A stretch of DNA of 53,053 nt from Arthrobacter sp. N199823 (GCF_002929705.1 NZ_PJIN01000014.1:1-53053), one strand, 5' to 3'. Positions 1 to 8,959 are shown, counted from the stretch's first letter. Notes: generated from the letters alone by a model not told the origin. Made by a program: numbers and translations.

Positions 1-302
1 ACAGCCTCACACCGGCCTAAAAAAGCCCCTGTTCAGCAACGGCACCGCCAGACAACCCGTTCGACACCAACCACCCTGGAGAGCTTCGGCAGCTATCCGC
101 GGGCGGCTTTGTCCAGCCGCCCGCTCCTGTGCCAGGCGTAGTCGACGGGCGCCGATTTCGCAGCGCCTGAACTTCCATGCCTCGAAGTTCCATCACCGGG
201 CAATTGGGCGCCGCGACACCTGAGGAGAACCCCGAACCCATAATGGCCGCCGGGCAGCGTACGCTCAAAGCCACGCGCCCGGCCGCAATCCATGATGAAG
301 TC
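1..302. other. no convincing gene at left edge
   Basis: This stretch lies downstream of the leftward M23 peptidase gene. The short open frames on both strands have no recognisable domain and no good ribosome site. I see no clear terminator hairpin with a T run, RNA gene or repeat. The neighbouring gene to the left is outside the window. Confidence 0.5.
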
Positions 303-1124
303 CTAGATGAACGGTGTAGGGTCCACCGTCTGTCCATCAACTACGACCTCAAAGTGCAGGTGGCATCCCGTGGAATTGCCCGTCGTGCCGACTCCAGCTA
401 TCGGGGCGCCGCCATTGACCTCCTGCCCAACACTGACCCCAATGGAGTCCAAATGGTTGTAGGTGGTCTTGATCCCACCACCGTGGTCGATAACGATTCG
501 ATTTCCGCCACCATACGGGCTCCACCCAGCTTCCGTCACGGTACCTGAGCCTGACGCAAATACTGAGGTGCCGCACGCGCCAGCAAAGTCGATCCCTGTG
601 TGCAGTTCCCCTCCCGCCCCAGTCAGCGGATTGACCCGATACCCAAATGGTGAGGTGACCGTCAGCTCAGCCAACGGAGGGCGAAGCCCTGAGGACGGCT
701 GCGCGGGCGTTGGCACAGCTGCTGGCGCCTCTTCTGGCGCCAGTGTGGGAATTGGCGCCTCTTGGGCAGCCGCCGGGTGCAGGGCGCTCGGCGGCGTTGC
801 TGCCTGGGCTGGCTTGCTGGACACCAGCGGCTTAGCGAAGGACACCACGACATCCTGATCCGCCGTTATTGTCGGTTGGCCCGAGGAGATAGACACGTTG
901 GCGGTCACGGCAGGCGAAAGATGATTAGTCTCAGCGTGCGCGGCCGGAAGGGCAGTCAATGCAATGAAACCTGCTGCGGCCACAGCCATCGTCAATGATT
1001 TCTTGCCTGTGAAGGGCTCGATAGCCACGTCAGGGGCCGACGCCCAGTGACGCCCTTTGTTCGACGTGTTGATGAGTTTTGATTTGGTCGCGCGACGGCG
1101 GCCATGCTGGCGGTGGGCAGGCAT
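303..1124 (-). CDS. M23 (LytM-type) cell-wall metallopeptidase, copy 1
   Basis: A 273-aa exported peptidoglycan endopeptidase. A basic N-terminus is followed by a hydrophobic segment at about residues 44-65 ending in AHA, then a Pro/Ala-rich linker. The M23 domain occupies about 150-273 and keeps the zinc ligands: HxxxD (H175, D179) in HTGID and the HxH motif in CHLHFE (H255, H257). I chose the ATG at 1124 because GAGAGGA lies just upstream; the longer open frame would run through the riboswitch. It is a paralogue of the gene at 15729-16523, with near-identical wording around the active site. Expression is expected to be lowered by c-di-AMP through the leader RNA. Family known; the exact bond cleaved is not. 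Confidence 0.9.
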   Translation of the reverse strand: MPAHRQHGRRRATKSKLINTSNKGRHWASAPDVAIEPFTGKKSLTMAVAAAGFIALTALPAAHAETNHLSPAVTANVSISSGQPTITADQDVVVSFAKPLVSSKPAQAATPPSALHPAAAQEAPIPTLAPEEAPAAVPTPAQPSSGLRPPLAELTVTSPFGYRVNPLTGAGGELHTGIDFAGACGTSVFASGSGTVTEAGWSPYGGGNRIVIDHGGGIKTTYNHLDSIGVSVGQEVNGGAPIAGVGTTGNSTGCHLHFEVVVDGQTVDPTPFI

Positions 1125-1129
1125 AAGTG

Positions 1130-1330
1130 AGGTCCTCTCAACGCCTACGAAGTTAGCTGTCGGATTCGGGCGAGGTAGGCCCGGCCAGTCCAACGCCCCG
1201 CCATATAGGCAGTGGTTTGTTGAGCAGGCTTCACCCCAAGGTGCAACAAGGCACCGGTAGTGGTTCCTCCGTCCCCGTCGCAAAAATGAACGATCGCGGA
1301 CCGCCGACGGGGTTTGGCGAAGCGGCCCAC
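1130..1330 (-). ncRNA. ydaO-yuaA (c-di-AMP) riboswitch, copy 1
   Basis: The minus-strand leader of the M23 gene carries the conserved ydaO words in order: CGCCAAACCCCG at about 1325, CACCTTGGGGTGAAG near 1240, CCCGAATCCGACAGCTAAC near 1160 and a final GAGAGGA that is also the ribosome site. This is the class placed before wall-hydrolase genes in actinobacteria, where c-di-AMP binding turns expression off. The second copy at 15527-15722 shares all these blocks while the intervening stems differ, as expected for conserved RNA structure rather than protein coding. Identification rests on motif memory, not a covariance-model search. Confidence 0.88.
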
Positions 1331-1337
1331 GAAATAC

Positions 1338-1371
1338 CCGTTAGGGGTATATATTTTTTCAATCCTAACGG
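1338..1371. promoter_or_regulatory. inverted repeat over probable promoter of M23 copy 1
   Basis: Perfect 8-bp arms CCGTTAGG and CCTAACGG are separated by 18 bp of A/T-rich DNA. On the minus strand the spacer holds a TATATA-like -10 box about 16 bp after TTGTCC, a possible -35. It lies directly upstream of the riboswitch. The arrangement looks like an operator flanking a promoter. No regulator can be assigned and the second M23 copy has no obvious equivalent. Confidence 0.4.
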
Positions 1372-1426
1372 ACAAGAACCAAAAGTTATAATTTCGTTAC
1401 ACATGAAGTTCGGTGCCCAGGCCACG

Positions 1427-1887
1427 TCACCTTTCACCACTGGCTGACCGCCGGTCCGACCTCCACATACCCGGGATCAATTCACTTGGACCAGCCAGCA
1501 GGAACGGCAGCATGCCAACGGTGGTTGTGGTGAGCGCGATCCGGCTGACAATGGGTGCCGCGGGCTGGCCAGCTGCAGCAATCCCACGATGCCGGCCAGC
1601 ATGAGCGGGATGCCCAGCAGGTTCAGCATGAGGCCCAGAATTCCGAGGGTTCCCCGCTCCATCAGAGCGCTGAGGTAGCCTTCCGTGCTGGGACGCCCTG
1701 CAGGAATGCCGTGTTGATGAACGACGCCGAGGCGTTCAGTGCCGCTCCCCACCACCAGTGCCGCTGCGGTGCTTCAGCGGCTCATGAAGCGGATGGGCGC
1801 CCGGGCAGGGGTGGGTACGACGTTCCTTTCGACGGCCGGCCTGGCACCGGGTTCCATGATATTTTCGGTGCGGCTGTGTGCGTCCAT
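1427..1887 (-). pseudogene. frameshifted small membrane protein
   Basis: Starting from an ATG at 1887 (MDAHSRTENIMEPG) the frame reaches a TGA after RFMSR, then coding character continues in shifting frames: ALNASASFINTAFLQG, YLSALMERGTLGILGLML, LLGIPLMLAGIVGLLQL and finally IVSRIALTTTTVGMLPFLL before a stop at 1427. Joined, these give a roughly 145-aa protein with about four hydrophobic helices. At least one in-frame stop and two frame changes are needed. I do not recognise the family. Decay or sequencing indels are both possible; neighbours 1991-2740 and 6911-7845 show the same kind of damage. Confidence 0.6.
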
Positions 1888-1990
1888 GGCTGATCTCCCG
1901 GTGCTGGCTGGTGGAATGGCTTGTTCCACCAGCTTTGCTGCACAACCGTCTCGGGTGGCAGTGCCCAGCGTCCCGGATCATCCGGGATTC

Positions 1991-2740
1991 TCAGGCCGAG
2001 TTCCGCGAGGTCCGGATCGGCTGCGCGTACAACCCGTTAAGCCACGCGCCCCACGCATCGCCGGCGGTGTCAGCGTCAGCACCGTCAGCAAACAGGTGGA
2101 TGGTCATTCCCATCACGGCGCCGAAGGCATTGCGGTCAAAGAAGCGGTACATCGCGTCTTCTGTGCGCAGTCCCACGAAGTTCGGATCAAGGTAGTCCAC
2201 CACGGCGTCCACCATCCCGACCCCCGCAATGGTGATGCTGAGGTGTCCCCCGGCTCCGGCGACGGCAATCCCCAATGCGGCCATGACCACCTCACAGGCG
2301 TCGGGTGCGGAGGACGCTGCGGGCCCTGTACATGGGCGAATGCGGCCTGTTTGCCCGCGAAGTACTTCACGTACTGGCCCAGCGTGTGCTGGTAGAAGGC
2401 GGTGTGCTTGGCGGCGCCGTCGTATTGGTTGTCCCAGTCCTCGAAGATCAACCGCTGTGGACGTAGCGCAGCCAGGAGTTGCCATCCGGGAGCTCGGAAA
2501 TGTCGTAGTCGAGCTGGTTGAAGAAGTCGCCTTCGCCCGCCATCTGGTTGGAAAATCGGTGCGGCGGCTCCCACAAAGTGACGGTGCTGCCCATGGGGCC
2601 GGCCCCACCCGTTCGCGGCTCAAATTCGCCGCCCAGGGCCACAGCCAGCCGGAATTGCCCACTGTGGCGGCGTCGAACACCTGTTGGGGCGTGCCCTCGA
2701 TCTCGGATTCGTGCACGATCTTGAATTCCTTGGCCATCAT
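1991..2740 (-). pseudogene. SRPBCC (AHSA1-like) domain protein, three frame changes
   Basis: The N-terminus MMAKEFKIVHESEIEGTPQQ is the start of an SRPBCC/AHSA1 hydrophobic-ligand fold. The homologous text then jumps frame near 2632 (TVTLWEPPHRFSNQM), again near 2450 (LIFEDWDNQYDGAAKHTAFY) and returns near 2320 to the starting frame (MVDAVVDYLDPNFVGLRTED). The last frame ends normally at 1991. A single product would be about 250 aa. The ATG sits 6 bp after the stop of the regulator at 2747-3370 with GGAG between, so the pair is translationally coupled, as is usual for ArsR/AHSA1 pairs. The ligand is unknown. Confidence 0.75.
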
Positions 2741-2746
2741 GACTCC

Positions 2747-3370
2747 CTAGTTGTGGCCGGTTGTTCCGGCAGGGTGTGTAATTTGCTGCGCGCCCGGCTT
2801 GATGCTGGGGTGAAGTGCGACGACGATCCTGTGCTTGCGTCCGCCGCTTGCGTTTGCGCTGTGGTACTTTTCGACGAGCTTCGCTGTCCCTGTCTCGAGT
2901 TCCGCTGTGAAGGCGGCCCGGTCGGCTGCGCTGGCGAAGATTACCTCGCCGTCCATGGCGAAGGTGGCCAGTCGCTGCTTGGCGTTGTCGGCCCCGGTGA
3001 TGAGCGCCTCCACGTCGTGAACCAGCCGTGCTGCGAGGGCCAGCATCCAACGTGCCGTGAGCCGGTTGGGCTCGAGCGAAGGATCAGGGGCCACGCCCGG
3101 AAGTGCCGCGGGGGGCATGACGTATTCCCGGGCCGTTGCGCCCATGACCCGTTCTGTGACGTTGCCGCGGCGCCGCTCCTCCACCAATTCCAGCAACCCA
3201 AAGCCTTCCAACATGTGCAGGTGGTAGTTCACTTTTTGCCGGGGCAGCCCCAGTCGCCCGGCAACGTTCGCCGCAGAGGCGGGCTCGCGCAGTTCCGCCA
3301 GCAATCGGGCACGAATGGGATCCAACGTCGCCTCCGCGGCGGCTTCCTCAATGACGGCAACGTCTAACAT
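2747..3370 (-). CDS. ArsR-type winged-helix transcriptional regulator
   Basis: A 207-aa protein with an N-terminal winged helix (about residues 10-75; DPIRARLLAELREP, then LGLPRQKVNYHLHMLEGFGL as recognition helix). A long C-terminal part is typical of regulators paired with SRPBCC proteins rather than of metal-sensing SmtB proteins, and no CxC or DxH metal site is visible. It is intact although its coupled partner at 1991-2740 is broken. It is divergent from the membrane gene at 3526, with a 155-bp A/T-rich gap likely holding both promoters. The effector is unknown. Confidence 0.8.
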   Translation of the reverse strand: MLDVAVIEEAAAEATLDPIRARLLAELREPASAANVAGRLGLPRQKVNYHLHMLEGFGLLELVEERRRGNVTERVMGATAREYVMPPAALPGVAPDPSLEPNRLTARWMLALAARLVHDVEALITGADNAKQRLATFAMDGEVIFASAADRAAFTAELETGTAKLVEKYHSANASGGRKHRIVVALHPSIKPGAQQITHPAGTTGHN

Positions 3371-3525
3371 TTCTTCAGTTTCTCACCGACAATTTTATAT
3401 TTTAAGCAGAAATCTGGTCACTGAGCCACCGGGCCTCAGTAAATTTTCGACACCTTGTAGAAATATGGGATAATTGCGGGTAGCCGAACAAAATCGGCAC
3501 ACCAGATTCTTCAGGGGAGGCGGGA

Positions 3526-4149
3526 ATGGCGTCAGGCGGCGTTCGCGTTGTCCGAGGCTGGGCCGGTGCGTGTGTTGCAACCTTCGTCTCCGTGATCTCC
3601 CACGTGTTGGCCGGCGGCGGACCTCCCGAACTCTCCATCCTATTCCTGGCTCTTGCACTGTCAGGGCTAGTCTGCACCTTGCTAGCTGGCCGGGTGCTCT
3701 CGTGGTGGCGGATGGCTGTAGCGGTTGTCCTGAGCCAGAGTGGTTTCCACTGGCTCTTCAGTGCCAACGCCGCCATGGCCGACACCTCCGCGGTGCTGCC
3801 GAAAGGCGTCCATGCCGGCCATGACATGTCCAACATGACGTTCATGACCGTCCCCGGCTCGGCACCCATGGCCATGACGCACGATGGTCCCATGATGTGG
3901 CTCAGCCACGTCCTAGCAGCCGCGGTCACCGTTGCTGTACTGCGCCATGGCGAGGTCAGCACTGTCCGACTCATCCGAGCTTTGCGGTTCCGGCTGATCC
4001 GGCTGCTGCCAGCCGTCCACCTTGTGTCCATCTTCTCCGGCACCCGGATCCTGCCCACCACCTGGCCGGTTCTGGCCCTGCCGAATTTGGGCGTGCCGCT
4101 GCTAGCCATGCGCCACCGCGGCCCCCCGGTACTTTCCCTCGTGTCCTAA
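3526..4149 (+). CDS. copper-island integral membrane protein, copy A
   Basis: A 207-aa protein with about four membrane helices and a Met/His-rich extracytoplasmic loop at about residues 93-120 (HAGHDMSNMTFM and later HDGPMMWLSH). AGGGGAGG precedes the ATG. It has a paralogue at 13169-13783: both share an HxLAGG-like motif in the first helix, a long metal-ligand-rich loop and a helix with H-(A/L)AAxT followed by a GE pair. Each copy directly precedes a copC gene, so a role in copper handling is inferred. I know no experimental function. Confidence 0.8.
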   Translation: MASGGVRVVRGWAGACVATFVSVISHVLAGGGPPELSILFLALALSGLVCTLLAGRVLSWWRMAVAVVLSQSGFHWLFSANAAMADTSAVLPKGVHAGHDMSNMTFMTVPGSAPMAMTHDGPMMWLSHVLAAAVTVAVLRHGEVSTVRLIRALRFRLIRLLPAVHLVSIFSGTRILPTTWPVLALPNLGVPLLAMRHRGPPVLSLVS

Positions 4150-4225
4150 AACGCCTCCACGTTTTTCAATCCGAAAGCCCTGCCGGCGCACATTGCTGCG
4201 TTCCTTGGCGGGGCGGGAAGCAACC

Positions 4226-4906
4226 ATGCCTACAAACTTTTTGTCCACTGCCACCTGGCAAACCAACGGTTCAAGGGCCGCCGCAGCAATTGCCGCCGTA
4301 CTTTTGTGCCTGGGGTTGGCTCTGGCCACGGCACCCCAAGCTGCCGCGCATGACCGCATCATCTCGTCCAACCCGTCACCCGATGCGCAGCTAGACGCCG
4401 CACCAGCCGGTGTGGAACTTTCCTTCAGCGGTTCATTGCTGATTCTTGGCAACGAGGTTCGCGTCATGGACGCAGCAGACAAGGATTGGGCGCAGGGCGA
4501 GCCGGCTCTGAGCGGCACCAAGCTGGCCCAGCCGGTGCAGGCCAACATGCCCGACGGCGAATACCTGGTCCGTTGGCGGGTGGTCTCCAGCGACGGACAC
4601 CCCATCAACGGCACTCAGACGTTCGTGGTGGGTGATGCCGCGGCGGCACTAAAGTCCCCGGCAGCCGCGCCCACGCTAAAATCGACGCCCAGCAAGAGTG
4701 CAGTGGCGCCGTCGGCGACCAGTGCCCCGTCAGCCCAAAACGAGAGCCCCCCGGCTGCCGCGACTCAAAACAGTGACGGTGCTGCCGGAGGCTCGGCCTT
4801 GGGCAAGGTGCTGGTCATAGGGCTGGGCGCGCTTGTTGGGCTGGGCGCCTACTTGGGATTCGTCTTCATTGCGCGGGCACGGGAAAACTCCAAACAAGCA
4901 TCCTGA
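4226..4906 (+). CDS. copC: CopC-domain copper-binding protein with C-terminal anchor, copy A
   Basis: A 226-aa exported protein. The signal peptide (about 15-41) ends so that the mature chain begins with AHDR, placing His42 at the mature N-terminus where CopC proteins bind Cu(II). The beta-sandwich domain follows, with the conserved SSDGHP (His125). A Ser/Pro/Ala linker leads to a single C-terminal helix at about 195-217. The ATG at 4226 is preferred over the upstream start because GGGAAG lies 6 bp before it. It follows the membrane protein at 3526 and precedes the PCuAC lipoprotein, a common actinobacterial copper order. Confidence 0.88.
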   Translation: MPTNFLSTATWQTNGSRAAAAIAAVLLCLGLALATAPQAAAHDRIISSNPSPDAQLDAAPAGVELSFSGSLLILGNEVRVMDAADKDWAQGEPALSGTKLAQPVQANMPDGEYLVRWRVVSSDGHPINGTQTFVVGDAAAALKSPAAAPTLKSTPSKSAVAPSATSAPSAQNESPPAAATQNSDGAAGGSALGKVLVIGLGALVGLGAYLGFVFIARARENSKQAS

Positions 4907-4985
4907 CTCCACACAACAAAAATTCTTCCCGGCCACCCACGGCAGGACGCCGCATGGCCGGCAATACCTTTAACGGAGCTTCATC

Positions 4986-5582
4986 ATGAACAAAATGACT
5001 TTCAAGTCCTTCCGCTACACAGCCCTGGCCGTCGCAGCAGCCGCTTCACTGGCGCTGACATCCTGCGGCGCCTACGACGAGAGCCGCAACGCGGCCGCCC
5101 CCACCCCCGCCTACGCCGCCCCGGCCTCTGCCCTGACCATCGACGAGACCTGGGCAAAGGCCATCGACGGTGGCATGACCTCCGCGTTTGGAACCGTCAG
5201 AAACAGCACCGGCGAGGACATCACCATTGTTGGTGCCAGTACTCCGGCCGCAAAAACGGCTGAGCTGCATGAGGTCATTGCAGGTGCCGACGGCGGCATG
5301 AAGATGCAGCCCAAGGAGGGCGGCTTTGTGGTTCCCGCCAACGGTGAAATCGTGCTGGAGCCCGGCAACGACCACATCATGATGATGGGACTGGTCAAGC
5401 CGGTCCAGGCAGGGGACGAGATCTCCCTGACCTTGGAGCTCTCCACAGGCGACACCCTGGATTTCACCGCCGTGGTCAAGGACTTCTCCGGCGCCAATGA
5501 GGACTACGGCGACCTTGCAGACGATGAGGGCATGGACCACGGCACCGACACCCCCGCCGGCTCGCCCACGCATACCAAATGA
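4986..5582 (+). CDS. PCu(A)C copper chaperone lipoprotein
   Basis: A 198-aa protein. The signal peptide ends in the lipobox LTSC (Cys27), so it should be anchored to the outer face of the membrane. The PCuAC domain (about 48-165) shows the Cu(I) ligand pattern: His95 in ELHEV, the MKM pair at 105-107, and His130-x-Met132 in DHIMMMG. Such chaperones deliver copper to cytochrome oxidase. The C-terminal tail is acidic and His-containing. Its stop overlaps the start of the Dyp peroxidase by ATGA, so the two are coupled. Ligand assignment is from family knowledge. Confidence 0.92.
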   Translation: MNKMTFKSFRYTALAVAAAASLALTSCGAYDESRNAAAPTPAYAAPASALTIDETWAKAIDGGMTSAFGTVRNSTGEDITIVGASTPAAKTAELHEVIAGADGGMKMQPKEGGFVVPANGEIVLEPGNDHIMMMGLVKPVQAGDEISLTLELSTGDTLDFTAVVKDFSGANEDYGDLADDEGMDHGTDTPAGSPTHTK

Positions 5583-6838
5583 CCCAACAACCGAAGACAT
5601 CTACAGCCCCCGCCTCTGAGCCACCCAAGAAACGTGGTGTGCCACGCCGGAACCTGCTCTTTGGTGGTGCCGCGGCAAGCCTAGGCGCCTTGGCAGGTGC
5701 GGCAACGCTGTTGCCGGGCGGCAAGGATCAAGGTGAGCTCCCGCCGTCGTCCATGGCAATCCATGGCAGCCAAACGGTGCCGTTTTACGGCGCCCGACAG
5801 GCCGGAATCAGCACGGATGCGCAGTCGCACGCAAACTTTGTGGCGCTGGAACTGAATCCGGACCTGCCCGCTGACCGGATCAAGGCACTGCTGAAACTGC
5901 TGACCGACGACGCCGCCAGGCTCACCCAGGGCCGGGGCGCTTTGGCGGACACCGAGGTTGAACTGGCGGCCAGTCCCGCCCGTCTGACCGTGACCTTTGG
6001 CTTTGGACCTCGGCTGGTGGAGCTGGTCAATCCGGCGCAGAAACCCGCCTGGCTCAAGCCGCTGCCGGCGTTCTCCGTTGACAAGCTGCGCCCAGAATTC
6101 AACGACGGCGACCTGCTATTGCAGATCTGCTCCGATGATCCGGTGTCCGTAGCGCATGCCCAGCGTATGTTGCTGAAGGATGCACGCAGCTTTGCCTCCG
6201 TGAAATGGGTGCAGCAGGGATTCCGGCGCGCCCATGGCACGGAAAACCCCGGCACCACCATGCGGAATTTGTTTGGCCAGGTGGACGGTACGGCGAACCC
6301 GCAGCCGGACACCGGATGGCATGAGGATGTGGTGTGGGGCCGGGAGGAAATCGCTCCATGGCTTGAGAACGGCACGTCTCTGGTGATTCGGCGCATTGAA
6401 ATGAATCTGGACACCTGGGATGAACTCGATCGCCCCGGCAGGGACGCCTCAGTGGGGCGCCGCATGGACAACGGGGCGCCGCTGACCGGCACAAATGAGC
6501 ACGATGAGCCGGACTTCGAGGCCTTGAACTCCTCTGGTTTCCCCGTGATTGAGGACTTCGCCCATATGCGCCGGGCCCGCCCAGAGAACCCTGTGGAGCG
6601 AATTTTCCGTCGTGGCTACAACTACGATGGGCAGCCGGCGGCGGGGGACATTTCCGGGTCGGGGCTGATTTTTGCCTCGTACCAGGCCGATGTGCAGAAG
6701 CAGTTCACGCCTATCCAGAAGCGTTTGGATGAGCTGGACATGCTGAATATGTGGACCGTTCCGACCGGTTCAGCCGTTTTCGCCGTCCCGCCGGGCTGTG
6801 CGGAGGGCGGGTTCATCGGCGAGCAGTTGTTCACCTAA
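5579..6838 (+). CDS. Dyp-type heme peroxidase, Tat-exported (EfeB-like)
   Basis: A 419-aa protein with a twin-arginine signal (RR at 23-24, then a hydrophobic stretch to about 45). The DyP signature GxxDG is present as GQVDG (233-237), with the proximal heme ligand probably His329 in DFAHMRR and the distal Arg near 344. Length fits the EfeB/DyP family. It is normally part of efeUOB iron uptake, but here it closes a copper operon with 4-bp overlap to the PCuAC gene. A protective peroxidase role under copper stress is inference. Confidence 0.92.
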   Translation: MTQQPKTSTAPASEPPKKRGVPRRNLLFGGAAASLGALAGAATLLPGGKDQGELPPSSMAIHGSQTVPFYGARQAGISTDAQSHANFVALELNPDLPADRIKALLKLLTDDAARLTQGRGALADTEVELAASPARLTVTFGFGPRLVELVNPAQKPAWLKPLPAFSVDKLRPEFNDGDLLLQICSDDPVSVAHAQRMLLKDARSFASVKWVQQGFRRAHGTENPGTTMRNLFGQVDGTANPQPDTGWHEDVVWGREEIAPWLENGTSLVIRRIEMNLDTWDELDRPGRDASVGRRMDNGAPLTGTNEHDEPDFEALNSSGFPVIEDFAHMRRARPENPVERIFRRGYNYDGQPAAGDISGSGLIFASYQADVQKQFTPIQKRLDELDMLNMWTVPTGSAVFAVPPGCAEGGFIGEQLFT

Positions 6839-6857
6839 GTTGCCGGTTGGGCTGATT

Positions 6858-6910
6858 CCCTGCTCGCTGGAGGTGCCGAAATCGGGTTTCGACACCGCCA
6901 GCCAGCAGGG
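6858..6910. terminator. long hairpin between convergent genes
   Basis: The left arm CCCTGCTCGCTGGAGGTG pairs with the mirrored CACCGCCAGCCAGCAGGG, continuing into CGAAA/TTTCG. This is about 23 paired positions with three mismatches. It lies exactly between the stop of the Dyp peroxidase and the stop of the leftward dehydrogenase remnant, so it may serve as a two-way terminator although no long T run follows. Confidence 0.6.
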
Positions 6911-7845
6911 TTAAAAGGTAAACAGCCGCCGCACCACCAGACCTTCGGCAAGGTCATCGAGCCCCTGGTTGATTTCAGCTAGGGGCTTGGTGTCCGTGTG
7001 CAGCAATTCAACCGGCAGCCGGCCGTCGCGCCAGAGTTGGATGTAGGCGGGGATGTCGCGGGCGGGGTCGGCATCTCCCCTGTAGGAGCCGATCAGCCGC
7101 TTGCCCGTGCCCGCGAACGGCAGGGCCTGAACATTGAGCATCTGGTCTGGATGAGGCAACCCCACGGATACCAGTGCCCCGCCCCGGGTGAGCAGGTCAA
7201 GGCACGCCTCCATGACCTTGGCACTGCCCACAGCTTCAATGGCAACATCCACACCATCGCCGGCATGCGCCGCAACGAGCTCTCCTGCCTGCCCCGGCGA
7301 GCCCGCAAAGTGGGCACCACATTTGCGCGCAAGAGCTTGCTTCTCCGGAAGCGGATCGATCGCGATGACCGTAGTCCCAGGAATCTGGGGCGCACCCATG
7401 ACCGCGACGAGGCCCCACAGCTCCCAGGCCGAATACAATCACAGACTGGCCCTCGGTGACGTTGGCGGAGTGGATGACGGCGCCAATTCCGGTGAGGGCG
7501 GCGCAACCGAACATGGCAGCGACATCCAGCGGGACGTCGTCATCAATCACCACCACGGATTCCCGCGCCACCACGGCGTACTCAGAAAACGCGGAAACCC
7601 CCAGGTGGTGGTTCACCCGCTCCCCCGACGTTGTGCGCAGAATGGCGTCGCCGTGCAGGAGGTCCCCGCTGCCATTGGACTCGGCACCGCGGTGACATAG
7701 GGCGGGGCGGCCGTTGGTGCAGGCGCGGCAGTTCCCGCACATCGGGACGAAGACCAGGACCACCCGGTCCCCTGTCTTCACACCCTGGACATGAAGCCCG
7801 ATGGCGGCCACCATCCTGCTGCCTTCTCACCCGGGTCACCGCGGC
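6911..7845 (-). pseudogene. zinc-dependent alcohol dehydrogenase (class III-like), truncated and frameshifted
   Basis: The readable part begins near GMVAAIGLHVQGVKTGD and includes the structural-zinc loop CGNCRACTNGRPALC, the Rossmann GLGAVG and the C-terminus through GLVVRRLFTF at 6911. The frame changes near 7405 inside the nucleotide-binding glycine loop. The first 60 or so residues, with the catalytic zinc Cys and the GHE motif, are missing or out of frame above 7814. It cannot encode an active enzyme as written. It is convergent with the Dyp gene across a hairpin. Confidence 0.8.
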
Positions 7846-7978
7846 CCAGCTATTCATCGCCACAAAGCGGTTCGTCACCCGAAAGCCCCAGCGGTGGACA
7901 CAGTCTTTATAGCGGCCTAAAGGCACTGCAATAATTCATCTTCGGCTGCTTGAACGCTGCCCCCAACCTGGCAAAGTA

Positions 7979-8959
7979 CTAGGAACGCGTGGACCGCTTG
8001 GGTTCGGGCTGGCTTGCTAGTTGGATGAGATAGTCGTTGTATGCATCCAATTCCGGCGTCCCTTCCGTTGCGATCTTCCTTTCGGCCTTGACCCAGCTGC
8101 GGGCTTCGTCGCGATGCCATCGAACGAGGATATACAAGAGCATCAACACTGAGGGCAATTCCCCGTAGGCCCATGCCAGGCCGCCGGCCACGGCCTGGTC
8201 GGCCATGGGGTCGACGTTCCACGAAGCTGGTGCAGTCGAGAAGAACGTGACCATGGGTTTGGTGGACATCATGATGACCACGCCAAAAAAGGCATGCAGT
8301 GGCATTTCAGCGAAGACATCGATCATCCGGCCCAAATGGCTCTGTCGCCTGGGGAGGGGGTCGGCCGAAAGTAGTGGGATGGTGAACAGGACTCCAGCGA
8401 ACAGAAACACTAGTTCCAGGCCAACGTGCCCGTACCAATTTGTCAGAAGCCGGTCAGCCATTCCGGAGAAGTAGACGCCGTAGAAGCTAAGGAGAAAAAG
8501 GGGAACCATGAACGCTGGGTGGATAGCCAGGCGCCCCCACCTGGATCGCAAGCCCCAGATCGCAAGGCGTAGTGCTGGTAGTCCCAGGCCGTTCCGCGGC
8601 GTCGCCCGCAGCAGCAGTGTTCCTGGTGAGCCGAGTACCAATAGTGGCGGAACAGCCATCATGAGCGTGAGCTGTTGGAACATGAAAATTGAAAACATGC
8701 CCAATCCGTAACCTTCGATGCCGGCACCCATGACAACCATTACGGCCAAGCAACCGATCAAGAATGAGGCGGTGCGAATCGGCGACCATGACCGCCCTTG
8801 CCTCCAAAGTCGAATTGCCCCGGAAAGGTAGAAGATTGCCGCCAGTAGTGCCAGTACCGGGATGAGAGGCATGGGTTGGAAGTTTGGGGCAAGATATTGA
8901 GCCATCGATGGCGCCAAGGTGGGCAGCCAAACAGGGCCATCTATGTCAAAGTCAGACAT
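7979..8959 (-). CDS. CtaG-family (Caa3_CtaG) membrane protein, copy 1
   Basis: A 326-aa polytopic protein, about seven helices, with the Caa3_CtaG features: FQQLTLMMAVPPLLVLGSP, HPAFMVPLFL, PLLSADPLP and the C-terminal AYNDYLIQLA. The family is linked to copper insertion into cytochrome c oxidase. It lies 51 bp downstream of the SmtB-type repressor at 9011-9436 on the same strand and is probably co-transcribed with it, so metal-controlled expression is inferred. It resembles the C-terminal half of the CopD-CtaG fusion and a third copy at 39649. Confidence 0.88.
   Translation of the reverse strand: MSDFDIDGPVWLPTLAPSMAQYLAPNFQPMPLIPVLALLAAIFYLSGAIRLWRQGRSWSPIRTASFLIGCLAVMVVMGAGIEGYGLGMFSIFMFQQLTLMMAVPPLLVLGSPGTLLLRATPRNGLGLPALRLAIWGLRSRWGRLAIHPAFMVPLFLLSFYGVYFSGMADRLLTNWYGHVGLELVFLFAGVLFTIPLLSADPLPRRQSHLGRMIDVFAEMPLHAFFGVVIMMSTKPMVTFFSTAPASWNVDPMADQAVAGGLAWAYGELPSVLMLLYILVRWHRDEARSWVKAERKIATEGTPELDAYNDYLIQLASQPEPKRSTRS

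Noticed and set aside
303-1124. M23 peptidases as the VirB1-like wall hydrolases of the conjugation system
   Set aside because: They are more than 25 kb from the T4SS operon, have their own c-di-AMP riboswitches and resemble housekeeping wall hydrolases.
1145-1375. Apparent shared peptide (FAKPRRR ... HLGVK) in frames upstream of both M23 genes
   Set aside because: The shared text comes from conserved riboswitch RNA blocks; frames and spacers differ between copies, so it is not a protein family.
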